64,000 nt of DNA from Gemmatimonadota bacterium. GTDB lineage: Bacteria; Gemmatimonadota; Gemmatimonadetes; Gemmatimonadales; GWC2-71-9. The stretch is from assembly GCA_029262195.1 (NCBI GenBank), contig JAJCZX010000041.1:62001-126000 (forward strand), in the 5' to 3' direction. Below the pieces are notes generated by a model. The model saw nothing but the letters and a program-made list of their open reading frames with translations. It made no database searches and was not told the origin of the DNA. The position numbers and the translations under genes are program-made. Positions 52,205 to 60,642 of the stretch are shown piece by piece. Positions within the stretch are counted from its first letter, which is position 1; every line of letters begins with the position of its first letter.

Positions 52205-55200
52205 GCGAGAGCCGTTGTGATTAGTCTGTTCTGTTCCGCTTTGTGCGCCGCGGGGTAGCCTTCAGCGGGACTTGAGCGTTCCAGCCGGGAGACATAAACC
52301 AGTTCGATGTCTCCTCCCAGAAATTTTGCAAGCTTCGGTGTAACCCACTTTCGAGCGCCCATATTGGACGGCTCTTCCTGCAACCAGACGATCTTTTTGA
52401 GATTCGGATAGGATCGAATTACACGGGCCACATCGGTCTCTGGAAACGGGTACAGCATTTCAATCCTGGAGACCGCTACGTGTGGTGCTCTGGCTCGTTC
52501 GGAGGAAGTCACCACGTCGTAGTACACCTTGCCTGAACAGAATACCAGTTTGGTAATTGAGCCGCGGTCGGTCGGCGGTGAAACCTCGTCGAGCACTTCG
52601 AGGAACGAGCCATCTGTCAGGCGGCTTACCGGAGATGATGCAGCGGGAAGTCGCAGGAGACTTTTAGGCGTCATCACGATGAGGGGGCGGATTTCGTCCG
52701 ACTTGGCCTGCCTTCGGAGCAGGTGGAAATACTGTGCCGGTGTCGAACAGTTCACCACACGGATATTTCCTTCGGCTCCCAATGCAAGAAACCTCTCCAA
52801 CCGGGCACTGGAATGTTCGGGGCCCTGACCTTCATACCCATGGGGTAGCAGCAGCGTGAGCCGCGATGTCTGATTCCATTTGGCCAGCCCGGCGATGATG
52901 AACTGATCGATAATGATTTCTGCGCCGTTGGCGAAGTCGCCGAATTGAGCTTCCCACAGAACCAGAGTTTCCGGCGCCGCAACCGAGTAACCGTACTCAA
53001 AGCCCAGGCATGCGTATTCCGATAGTGGGCTGTTGTGAATCTCGAAGGCGGTTTCTACTTCAGGCAGATTCTGCAACGGAACATAAGGCCTGCCGTTGTT
53101 GCCATCATGTAACACCGCGTGTCGATGGCTAAACGTACCTCGTCCGACATCTTGTCCCGTGACTCTGACCGGAATCCCATCCTGGAGCAAACTACCGAAG
53201 GCCAGCGATTCTGCGTGGCCCCAATCGATGGTACCGCCTTCGACCAGGGCGGAGCCTCTCTTGTCGAGCATTCGTTTCAGTTTGGAATTGAGGGCGAAAT
53301 CTTCCGGTGTTCGACTCAGCACGTTGTTGAGGGCTGACAAACGAGTTAGCGGTACTGAGGTTTCCGGTTCACCGATGGCGATCCAGGCGGCGGAAATTCT
53401 ATCGGGTTCAGATCCCTGAACGGTTGACGTTTTCCGTTTCAATTCGTCGAGAGTGGCGGACAGTTCGTCTACGCGACTGGTAAACATCTGGTCGGCGTCG
53501 GCTTCGGTCAGAATACCTGACTTCACCAGGTGCGCAGAGTAAAGCGATCGCACGGTGGGATGGGCGTCGATCAAACGGTATGCCTCTGGCTGAGTGAATC
53601 GGGGTTCGTCCCCTTCATTGTGTCCGTGTCGACGATATCCTACAAGGTCTACTACCGAGCCCACGCCAAACTTGTCGCGGTACATGATAGCCAACCGAAT
53701 GGCGGCGATGCATGCTTCGGGGTCATCTGCGTTGACGTGGAAAATTGGAATGTCGAAGCCGAGTGCCAGATCACTGGCGTGCTCGGTAGAGCGAGACTCT
53801 TTGGGATTTGTGGTAAAACCGACCTGGTTGTTTGTGATGATGTGGAGCGTGCCCCCCGTTGAGTAGCCTTCCAATCGGGACAGGTTAAAGGTCTCAGCCA
53901 CGACCCCCTGGCCGGCGAATGCGGCATCGCCGTGAATCAAAAGCGGTAGCACTCTGGTTGGGTCCTGGGCGCTGCGGGACGTGCGGCGATTGGTCTGGGC
54001 AGCACGGGTACGGCCCTCGACCACAGGTGAAACTGCTTCCAGGTGCGAGGGATTGGGCATGATGCTCACGGATACATCTTTTCCGTCGGCTACCTGGAAG
54101 TCGCCCATGGCGCCGTGATGATATTTCACGTCTCCCGTGCCGCCGCGTGGTGCCAGCGTTTCTTCTACCTGCAACCCGCCTTCGAACTCGGCCAGTAGCG
54201 TTTCGTAAGGGACACCCAAGACGTGAGTCAGCACATTGAGGCGACCGCGGTGTGCCATGCCGATTACAACTTCGTTGGCACCGTGGTCGCTTGCGGTACG
54301 AATAGCGGCTCGCAACATTGGAACCAGTGCGTCGAGGCCCTCGATTCCAAACCTCTTGTGGCCCAGATATGTTCTGTGCAAGAAACTCTCCAGTGCTTCG
54401 ACATCCGATAATTCCCGCAACAACTCTTTCCTCTCGGCTTTGCTGAGGGGATGTCGGTGCTCTCCGGACTCAATAACCTGCCGCAGCCATACGCGTTCGC
54501 CATGATCGTCGATGTGCTCGATTTCGTAAGCCATCGAACCACAATACGTCTCCTGGATTCGCGGGAAACACTCGGCGAGGGTTTCGCCCGATACGTAGGT
54601 GCGAAGCGGCTCGGCAGGTATCGCAGCCATCACCGCCGGAGTGAGGCCCAGTAGTTCAGGGTTCAGCGCCGGGTCCCCTTTAGGAGGGCGGCCAAGCGGG
54701 TCGAGGCGCGCTGCAAGATGACCGTGCGTTCGATGCATTCTTATCAAGGACATCGCAGCAGTCACATGGTGTAACATCTGTGTCATGGACGTGTCCAGTG
54801 CCCCGGATGGGGCCGGGGCTGGTGCAGGTGTGGCCACTTGAGGCTTCGTTACCTCTACGCGATCCAGGGTTACTTCCATTGAGTGCGCGATGTGTGCGTA
54901 AAAGTCACGGTCACCCGATAGCAGGCGATCGACCAGTTGCAGGAACATCCCCGACTCCGCACCCTGGATAACGCGGTGGTCGTAGGTGCTGGTCATCGTC
55001 ATGATTCGTTCGCCTGCGATGGTTCTTATGGCACCTGTGGCGATGATGGAGCCCTGGCCCTTCATCAGACGCGGCACTGAAGCGACCGTCCCGATCGTAC
55101 CCGGGTTGGTCAGCGTGATGGTAGCACCAGCATAGGCGTCCGGCATCAGCTTGCTGTTGCGTGCCCCCGCGACGAGTCTCTCGTAGTCGGCATGAAACTC

Positions 55201-55791
55201 AGTGAATGACATCTCGCTCGCGTCTTTGATAACGGGAACCATCAGCCCGCGGCTCCCGTCTTTGCGCTGAACGTCAACGGCCAGGCCGAGGTTTACGGTC
55301 CCCGGGTCCAGGCGATGGCGCTCGTCGTCGACGTCAACAACCGCATGGGTCATCGACGGGTATTCCTCGCACGCTTTGACCAGTGCCCAACCGATGAGGT
55401 GCGTGAACGACAGTTTTAGTTCCCGCGCTTTGAGTTGTGCATTGAGCGCGGCACGATAGGCCCAGAGCGCAGACACCTCGAGATCCCTCAACGATGTAGC
55501 TGTTGGAATATCAAGTGAATCCTCCATGTTCTGGAGAAGTCGCAGGGCGGGGCCCCGTATGGCTTCCGTAGATCTGACTGATTCGGGTTGTGCGGCCGGG
55601 CCGGACTGGGCGGACGGGGCAGTCGGAGCGGGAGCTGACGGAACGGTCGGAGTGGACGGTTGTTCGCCTACTACGCCACTTTCGAACAGCAGGCGCCATT
55701 CTTCGGGTACAGATGAGGGGTCGCGCAGAAATTCCTCATAGAGGGCCTGTGCGAATCCGGAGTTGGCGGTTTCGAAGATGTTTTCAAACAA
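52201..55791 (-). CDS. kgd: Multifunctional 2-oxoglutarate dehydrogenase E1 with fused E2 acyltransferase (Kgd/OdhA type)
   Basis: A 1196-residue fusion of the actinobacterial type. Residues 1-40 are the E1o N-terminal tail (FAQALYEEFLRDPSSVPEEW), 41-75 an Ala/Pro linker, about 80-305 an E2 acyltransferase catalytic domain with STYDHRVIQG (His272), and about 330-1196 the thiamine-diphosphate E1. There is no lipoyl domain, so electrons or acyl groups must reach a separate lipoyl protein. It feeds succinyl-CoA or succinic semialdehyde into the TCA cycle. A GTP/FHA regulator such as GarA is not visible. It heads a kgd-yggT-(yggU) run. Confidence 0.94.
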   Translation of the reverse strand: MFENIFETANSGFAQALYEEFLRDPSSVPEEWRLLFESGVVGEQPSTPTVPSAPAPTAPSAQSGPAAQPESVRSTEAIRGPALRLLQNMEDSLDIPTATSLRDLEVSALWAYRAALNAQLKARELKLSFTHLIGWALVKACEEYPSMTHAVVDVDDERHRLDPGTVNLGLAVDVQRKDGSRGLMVPVIKDASEMSFTEFHADYERLVAGARNSKLMPDAYAGATITLTNPGTIGTVASVPRLMKGQGSIIATGAIRTIAGERIMTMTSTYDHRVIQGAESGMFLQLVDRLLSGDRDFYAHIAHSMEVTLDRVEVTKPQVATPAPAPAPSGALDTSMTQMLHHVTAAMSLIRMHRTHGHLAARLDPLGRPPKGDPALNPELLGLTPAVMAAIPAEPLRTYVSGETLAECFPRIQETYCGSMAYEIEHIDDHGERVWLRQVIESGEHRHPLSKAERKELLRELSDVEALESFLHRTYLGHKRFGIEGLDALVPMLRAAIRTASDHGANEVVIGMAHRGRLNVLTHVLGVPYETLLAEFEGGLQVEETLAPRGGTGDVKYHHGAMGDFQVADGKDVSVSIMPNPSHLEAVSPVVEGRTRAAQTNRRTSRSAQDPTRVLPLLIHGDAAFAGQGVVAETFNLSRLEGYSTGGTLHIITNNQVGFTTNPKESRSTEHASDLALGFDIPIFHVNADDPEACIAAIRLAIMYRDKFGVGSVVDLVGYRRHGHNEGDEPRFTQPEAYRLIDAHPTVRSLYSAHLVKSGILTEADADQMFTSRVDELSATLDELKRKTSTVQGSEPDRISAAWIAIGEPETSVPLTRLSALNNVLSRTPEDFALNSKLKRMLDKRGSALVEGGTIDWGHAESLAFGSLLQDGIPVRVTGQDVGRGTFSHRHAVLHDGNNGRPYVPLQNLPEVETAFEIHNSPLSEYACLGFEYGYSVAAPETLVLWEAQFGDFANGAEIIIDQFIIAGLAKWNQTSRLTLLLPHGYEGQGPEHSSARLERFLALGAEGNIRVVNCSTPAQYFHLLRRQAKSDEIRPLIVMTPKSLLRLPAASSPVSRLTDGSFLEVLDEVSPPTDRGSITKLVFCSGKVYYDVVTSSERARAPHVAVSRIEMLYPFPETDVARVIRSYPNLKKIVWLQEEPSNMGARKWVTPKLAKFLGGDIELVYVSRLERSSPAEGYPAAHKAEQNRLITTALA

Positions 55792-55830
55792 AGCTGTGGG
55801 TCATCCGAGTAAAGGTCTTCTAATATATAG

Positions 55831-55870
55831 GGTTAGGGGATGAGGGGTTGATATTTGAGGGGATGAGGGG
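55831..55870 (+). repeat. TGAGGGG repeat left of the four-helix-bundle gene
   Basis: Contains TGAGGGGTTGATA (55841-55853) and TGATATTTGAGGGG (55849-55862). The first is matched in reverse at 56320-56332 on the far side of the next gene, the second at 46230-46243. Confidence 0.65.
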
Positions 55871-55941
55871 AGTTGCGTTCTCTGGGCTCCACTGGCGTTG
55901 GTTTGGTACCACGTCAAGACCGATCGCAGGTAAAATGGGGT

Positions 55942-56307
55942 ATGCAACCCTTTGAAAACTCTACTGCCTGGAAGGCCTGCCACTCGCTCGCGCTCGAGGT
56001 CTATCATGTGACCGCGCGGTTTCCAAGGGAAGAGCGGTTTGGCATCACGTCGCAAATCAGGAGGGCGGCCGTTTCGGTACCTGCCAACCTGGTTGAAGGA
56101 TCGTCGAGACGTGGATCCAAGGAATTACGTCGTTTTCTGGATATCGCCCGAGGTTCCCTGGCTGAGGTTGCCTACTTCCTGATTTTGGGGAGAGATTTGG
56201 GGCTTTTGGATCCTGTGAGCTTCGAGAAACTCATGGAACTGCATCGCGTCGCCGGTCGCTTGACCTGGGGCCTCTACTCGTGGGCCGACAAGGGTGGTCG
56301 GCGGTGA
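55942..56307 (+). CDS. Four-helix bundle protein, 23S rRNA intervening-sequence (S23) family
   Basis: A 121-residue protein starting at the ATG at 55942 (MQPFENSTAWKACHSLALEV); the open frame further upstream runs into repeat sequence. FGITSQIRRAAVSVPANLVEGSSRRG (in parts) and ELRRFLDIARGSLAEVAYFL are the S23/avd signatures, a helical bundle first seen in ORFs of rRNA intervening sequences and related to the Avd partner of diversity-generating retroelements. No reverse transcriptase or rRNA is near. Inverted TGAGGGG-type repeats flank it, which hints at a small mobile unit. Confidence 0.88.
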   Translation: MQPFENSTAWKACHSLALEVYHVTARFPREERFGITSQIRRAAVSVPANLVEGSSRRGSKELRRFLDIARGSLAEVAYFLILGRDLGLLDPVSFEKLMELHRVAGRLTWGLYSWADKGGRR

Positions 56308-56313
56308 GGAGCC

Positions 56314-56342
56314 CTCATCTATCAACCCCTCAACCCCTCAAA
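56314..56342 (-). repeat. TGAGGGG repeat right of the four-helix-bundle gene, inverted
   Basis: TATCAACCCCTCAACCCCTC lies 13 bases after the stop codon; its reverse complement TTGAGGGGTTGAGGGGTTGA matches the left block. Together they bracket about 510 bases. Confidence 0.65.
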
Positions 56343-56401
56343 AAACTCATGGGAACCAAACCTCATCCTCATTCGTTTACCTGACAACTAACGGCGGATC
56401 G

Positions 56402-56686
56402 TCAGCAATTTCGCCCAAAATCAAGGGTCAGGCTTCGAAAGCCGACTGTCGGAATGCCATTCTCCACGGCTCCAGGAATCCGGCTGGCGGTGACGCGACG
56501 GAGCCTGGCCTTTTCTTTTTCCAAGTACTGTGTTCCGAGGAAAGCTTGGAGTTGCCCAGGAGGCATCCATACAACCTTTCCCACCTCCCTTGGACTCCCC
56601 GCAGAGGTCTTCTGCTTGTCGCTCTCCGAAGCCAAGAATTGGTACCCTAGTTCTTCTGGCGTAGCGGGTTCAATGGAGATGTTCAT
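56402..56686 (-). CDS. Possible small protein of unknown function
   Basis: A 94-residue open frame starting MNISIEPATPEELGYQFLAS. It reads like a soluble protein (PREVGKVVWMPPGQLQAFLG) and not like a shadow, since no gene opposes it, but I know no family and see no clear ribosome binding site. It may be a decayed gene. Confidence 0.3.
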   Translation of the reverse strand: MNISIEPATPEELGYQFLASESDKQKTSAGSPREVGKVVWMPPGQLQAFLGTQYLEKEKARLRRVTASRIPGAVENGIPTVGFRSLTLDFGRNC

Positions 56687-57118
56687 CGCTCGGTTTCCAA
56701 AACCACCGCACACCAAAGTCCTTCATTGGACGGTTTTCTGACCCGTCACTTCGTGGCGAGTTTGGGCGTCCAGTTTCCATCGACTGGTTGGTTCTCCAAA
56801 CATGCCTGAATCCGGGACAACCCCGACTGATGGACCGCTGTCTGACGTTCTTATGACGGTACCAAAGTATGGTTTGCGCAGGACGAGGTATCGAAAGACG
56901 GGATCCAATGGACCGCGCGGGCTTCTTTCTTAGTCGGTTGGCTCTTCGAGGTTGGTGGTCATCGTTGCTGTCTCAGGTATTACGCACGGTGGAAGTGAGC
57001 TATGGCAATTGTTGACGGCAACCTGTAATTGTGGGTTCTATTCCGGCATTACCGGCATTAAAGGAACCTAACAAAAGATAATCCTCTTCGAAACAAATAA
57101 CCCGTTTGGAGACGAGTT
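56687..57118. other. Spacer without visible genes
   Basis: About 430 bases with only short frames. A TTGACG at about 57013 and a tandem CGGCATTAC-type duplication (57043-57058) may belong to the promoter of the lipoprotein gene that follows. Confidence 0.4.
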
Positions 57119-58087
57119 TTGGAAAACAACACAAAGGTAAGTCGGGGTTGGATTTGGTCCTTTTTTATCGCTGTCTGGGGTGTTGGCTGTGTCCCTCGCC
57201 CGTTAGTCGATTGGAATACGTGGGACCCTTCAACCGAGGGCGCGATGACCATGAGGCTTTTGGCTGAGTCTGATAACGCCAGCGCCCGACCCCATGCGAA
57301 CAGCGCTGGGCAGTTGGTCTTCGAGAGTAATCGGGGAGGTAATCAAGACATATGGATGATATCCATCGCCAACCCTAGAGCGGCGCGGCAACTCACGACC
57401 GCAGCCGGTCCGGATCGGTATCCAAGTTTCCACCCCAACGGCTCCGATTTTTTCTTTCTCAGCAACCGATCCGGTGAAGGAGCCGCTTTTTTTCGCGGAA
57501 GAGTTGGTCGTCCCACCGCTCAATTATTGGTCCAAGTTGACGAGCCCAGCTTTGGGTCATGGACCCCCGGTTTCGCCTCACCCGATTCCACAAGGTTCCT
57601 CTATGCAGCTGGCGGGTCGGTCTGGACCATCAACCTGTTCACCGGATCCAGAATGCAGCTGTTCGAAGGCGCTGGGCCCTCTTGGCATCCCGATGGTGAT
57701 AAGATCTTGTTTCGGAAAAAAGCTCGAGACTTCGGGCGGTACGTTTCGACGTCAATATGGTTGGCTACCGAGGACGGTATCAATATTACCGAGGTTCTCC
57801 CCGGGAACGAAAACATAACGTTGTCCTGGGCCCGGGTCTCCCCCGACGGCACGAGAGTTTGCTACACCAAGAGGGAAATTTTGAACGGTAGTAGAGGATC
57901 TTTCGGAGATTCTGATATATGGGTAGCCAACATTGACGGCAATCAGCAGATACCCGTCACAAGCGCCCCAGGGCGCGACGACCAATGTGGCTGGTTGGAT
58001 GACCAACATTTGGTGTTCGTGTCAGATCGACCAACCGGATCCTCGGGGGCAGGTTCACTGAACCTTTGGATTGCCGATCTTCAATAA
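57119..58087 (+). CDS. Beta-propeller lipoprotein (WD40-like/TolB-type PD40 repeats)
   Basis: A 322-residue protein starting at a TTG after GGAGACGAG. WIWSFFIAVWGVGC (residues 11-24) is a lipoprotein signal with lipobox GVGC. Repeats such as GGNQDIWMISIANPRAARQL, DRYPSFHPNGSDFFFLSNRS and SWHPDGDKILFRKK are PD40 blades of a TolB-like propeller; about five or six are seen. It probably binds a ligand or protein at the membrane. It converges with the outer-membrane protein gene and has the same blade type as the regulator at 60643, suggesting a common ligand (inference). Confidence 0.85.
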   Translation: MENNTKVSRGWIWSFFIAVWGVGCVPRPLVDWNTWDPSTEGAMTMRLLAESDNASARPHANSAGQLVFESNRGGNQDIWMISIANPRAARQLTTAAGPDRYPSFHPNGSDFFFLSNRSGEGAAFFRGRVGRPTAQLLVQVDEPSFGSWTPGFASPDSTRFLYAAGGSVWTINLFTGSRMQLFEGAGPSWHPDGDKILFRKKARDFGRYVSTSIWLATEDGINITEVLPGNENITLSWARVSPDGTRVCYTKREILNGSRGSFGDSDIWVANIDGNQQIPVTSAPGRDDQCGWLDDQHLVFVSDRPTGSSGAGSLNLWIADLQ

Positions 58088-58158
58088 GTGGATCACTTGG
58101 CGATGCAGTCTAGCTTCTCGGCGCTCCTGAGTGCTGGAAAAAGGGGAATGCACGTTTT

Positions 58159-59025
58159 TCAAATGCCGAACCGGAGGTACCCTCCGATAGTAAGAAACTC
58201 AGGTGCCGCTCCGTCATCAACCATTCTCTCGTTGGGCAGCCAACCCAAGCATTTCAAACTTCCCTCGCAACCCAGGCGTTCGTACGCGCCTTGAAAACCT
58301 AAAGAAAAAGCTTGGACAATTTTTACTTCGACGCTTCCTCCTATCTTCACCCCAAAGTGGTTCATACCAACAGTGCCTGCGCTCGGGAGTCGAAACTCGT
58401 TGGGTAGGCCCGGTGAAGCTTCCAAGTCTGCTGTCAGAGTGAAGTCAATATCTTTCCAGCGCAACTGATTGAAAGTGGCCAAAAAAAACGCGTTGACCGA
58501 AATGCTGGACAAACGAGCTATTTGTATAGAAGGTCCCGCTCCGATCGAGGTGGAGGAATAATGTCCGGTTGTGCCCCGATAACTTACTAAAGGTGGTGTG
58601 AGCCCGCGGCGGGTCCATTCTCGGTCGACCAAGATCTGTGTCAATTCCCGAAGTGTCGCGACAAAGAACTCCCCGTTTCTCGCAAAAAAATGTTCGGCGA
58701 AGCGAAGCTGCACGCCGAACCTCTCCGATATGATGCGTTCGATCGTAATTTCAACACCGTAGGCTTCCTTGGTGAGCCAAGGGGTCGAAACGGCGCCCTC
58801 GTTGGTCCGAGCTTGATCCGACCAAAAACCGAAATCCCCGGTGGGAACGGAACCGAACTGTCCGGTGGGAACAGTAGCCACGAAGGCGGCTCGGAGAGAC
58901 CACCGCTTCAACTGAGTCCGAGATGAGGACTCGCTGGTTCCGACAAGTTGGGTTTGGGCGAATGTTTGTTTCGGGCCAAAGGTTGCTAGGGCGACCAAAG
59001 CCATGCTCACACGGGCGAAACTCAT
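58159..59025 (-). CDS. Outer-membrane beta-barrel-like protein of unknown function
   Basis: A 288-residue protein starting MSFARVSMALVALATFGPKQ with a signal peptide (cleavage near FAQ). Alternating strands (LRAAFVATVPTGQFG, YGVEITIERIISERFGVQL, FGVKIGGSVEVKIVQAFSLG) and the terminal aromatic FLTIGGYLRFGI fit a small outer-membrane barrel. Cys residues in LGCEGSLKCLG may form a disulfide. The start overlaps the stop of the RCC1 gene (ATGA); the frame is open 42 codons earlier but inside that gene. Confidence 0.7.
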   Translation of the reverse strand: MSFARVSMALVALATFGPKQTFAQTQLVGTSESSSRTQLKRWSLRAAFVATVPTGQFGSVPTGDFGFWSDQARTNEGAVSTPWLTKEAYGVEITIERIISERFGVQLRFAEHFFARNGEFFVATLRELTQILVDREWTRRGLTPPLVSYRGTTGHYSSTSIGAGPSIQIARLSSISVNAFFLATFNQLRWKDIDFTLTADLEASPGLPNEFRLPSAGTVGMNHFGVKIGGSVEVKIVQAFSLGFQGAYERLGCEGSLKCLGWLPNERMVDDGAAPEFLTIGGYLRFGI

Positions 59026-60443
59026 TGATCCCAGCTCACTTTGGTGGGTTTCGAAGCATTCAACCGCGTACCATTTCCCAGTTGGCCGTGGTCGTTTTTC
59101 CCCCAACACCAAAGCTGTCCGGCCGAAGTGATCCCGCATGAAGTTTGCCATCCAGCTTCAATAACATCAAAGGAACTCTCCGACGACACCAGCGTAAGTG
59201 AATCTCTTGGAAGAAGGTCGCCGTTGCCCAATTCGCCGCTCAAGTTTGGGCCTTGGCAGTAGGCGGCGCTGTCGTTTTTTAATACGCACACGTGTCCCGC
59301 TCCCATGCTCGCCGTTCGAATGCCCGATCCCAGGCTGTAGTCCCGAGGACCATCCGGGGGTGCCCCCCAGCAACCAACGCCCCCTCCTGAAAGGTGGCAG
59401 GTTGAAAGTTGCCCCGAACCAGGCACCAATGTTTCGATGAAAAACGGATTTCTCCGAGGACTTGTGGCCGCGACACCGAACGGCGTCACTTCATCAAAGC
59501 CATCGAAACCAAGTTGAGAAAACTGATTGTTGCCCCAGCACCAAGTTTCTTGGTTTGACAATCCACGGTCTACCAATGCGCATGAATGGCGGAAGTATGC
59601 CTCCAGCTGATTGACCGGCCCGGGGAGTGTCACGATGCGATTCGATTTTCGCCCCATGAGGGTCCCGTCGCCGAGTTGACCGCTGAAATTTTCTCCCCAA
59701 CACCGAACCTCACTGCGGGTAGTCAGAGCGCATGAAAAATGTTCGCCTGCGGTGACATCGATGGCGATTTCGCCAATGTTGACCTCCCGAGGAATTGATA
59801 TCCGTTCGCGGGAAGCGCTGTTGATTCCTGCTTGTCCCCCGTCGTTTCGACCCCAGCAGAGAATTGTCCCGGATGTGCTCAGAGCGCACGAGTGGGATGC
59901 CCCGGCGACAACTTTGTCAAACTCGAAGCTCAAGCTCACAAACTGGGGGGTTGACGAACTAATAGTCGACCCGTTTCCAATTTGTCCCCAATTATTCGCC
60001 CCCCAACAAGCAAGCTTTTTATCGTTTGTTATACTGCACGTGTGGCTTCCACCTACAGCGACAGATCTCAAAACACGGAACGCGGTTACCTCAACTGAAG
60101 TTGACAATGATCTTCCTCTGAGTCTAGCACTTACAACGGCGGCGCCCTCGCCAATTGAGGTGACGGCTCCATCGTTGGTTACAGCGAGTATCCTGGGATT
60201 TGACGTTTCCCAGATTAGCTGGTTCCGAGGCGGGCGGCCCTGCCCCCCAGCGTTGCGGAGGATTATTTCAAGGGTGTCGGTTTGGCCGACGGTAAGCCCC
60301 ACCGAATCTCTTACGGGCTCAAGGGCAACCACCGTCTCAACCGTGTCAACGGAAAAAGAATCTTCTAGGGCGCATCCCATTATCGCCAACGCTGCGATGG
60401 CGACAACATTCCGGAGGACTAATGAGGTGTTCAGCTGCGGCAT
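59022..60443 (-). CDS. RCC1-repeat lipoprotein with Ig-like domain
   Basis: A 473-residue protein starting MPQLNTSLVLRNVVAIAALA with lipobox IMGC. Residues about 45-120 form a BIG2-type Ig-like domain (SVGLTVGQTDTLEIILRNAG; SIGEGAAVVSARLRG). The rest is a seven-bladed RCC1 propeller: each blade has the form H-x-C...CWG-x-N-x-x-GQLGNG, with a Cys pair per blade that can make disulfides outside the cytoplasm. One blade is less regular (GAGHVCVLKNDSAAYCQGPN). It may bind a surface ligand. The ATG at 60443 is preferred; the frame is open 25 codons upstream. Confidence 0.85.
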   Translation of the reverse strand: MPQLNTSLVLRNVVAIAALAIMGCALEDSFSVDTVETVVALEPVRDSVGLTVGQTDTLEIILRNAGGQGRPPRNQLIWETSNPRILAVTNDGAVTSIGEGAAVVSARLRGRSLSTSVEVTAFRVLRSVAVGGSHTCSITNDKKLACWGANNWGQIGNGSTISSSTPQFVSLSFEFDKVVAGASHSCALSTSGTILCWGRNDGGQAGINSASRERISIPREVNIGEIAIDVTAGEHFSCALTTRSEVRCWGENFSGQLGDGTLMGRKSNRIVTLPGPVNQLEAYFRHSCALVDRGLSNQETWCWGNNQFSQLGFDGFDEVTPFGVAATSPRRNPFFIETLVPGSGQLSTCHLSGGGVGCWGAPPDGPRDYSLGSGIRTASMGAGHVCVLKNDSAAYCQGPNLSGELGNGDLLPRDSLTLVSSESSFDVIEAGWQTSCGITSAGQLWCWGKNDHGQLGNGTRLNASKPTKVSWDQ

Positions 60444-60561
60444 TTTCGGCTCCAGCGTTACTTCTGGTGTCACATTGGGTTTCTGCGACCGCACGTCCAC
60501 AAACGGCGCTGGTACCACAGTAATCTGACCACGTCAGGAAAACGTCAGATGTCCGGGAATG

Positions 60562-60619
60562 AGGACGGCGTACACCCCATGTCTGATCAGGGCGTGTAAA
60601 GCGGTGTATCCCCCGTCCT
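60562..60619 (-). other. Interrupted inverted repeat between the regulator and the RCC1 gene
   Basis: AGGACGG (60562-60568) and TACACC (60571-60576) are mirrored by GGTGTA (60603-60608) and CCGTCCT (60613-60619). It can form a 13-bp interrupted stem in the transcript or be a protein site. There is no T-run. Confidence 0.5.
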
Positions 60620-60642
60620 GTGAAAGGCCCCGTTTCTTGCTG

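Noticed and set aside
55831..56342. A full diversity-generating retroelement around the S23/Avd-like gene
   Set aside because: No reverse transcriptase, template repeat or variable repeat is present nearby.
56723..56908. A 61-codon minus-strand frame
   Set aside because: No start signal, domain or conserved look; treated as spacer.
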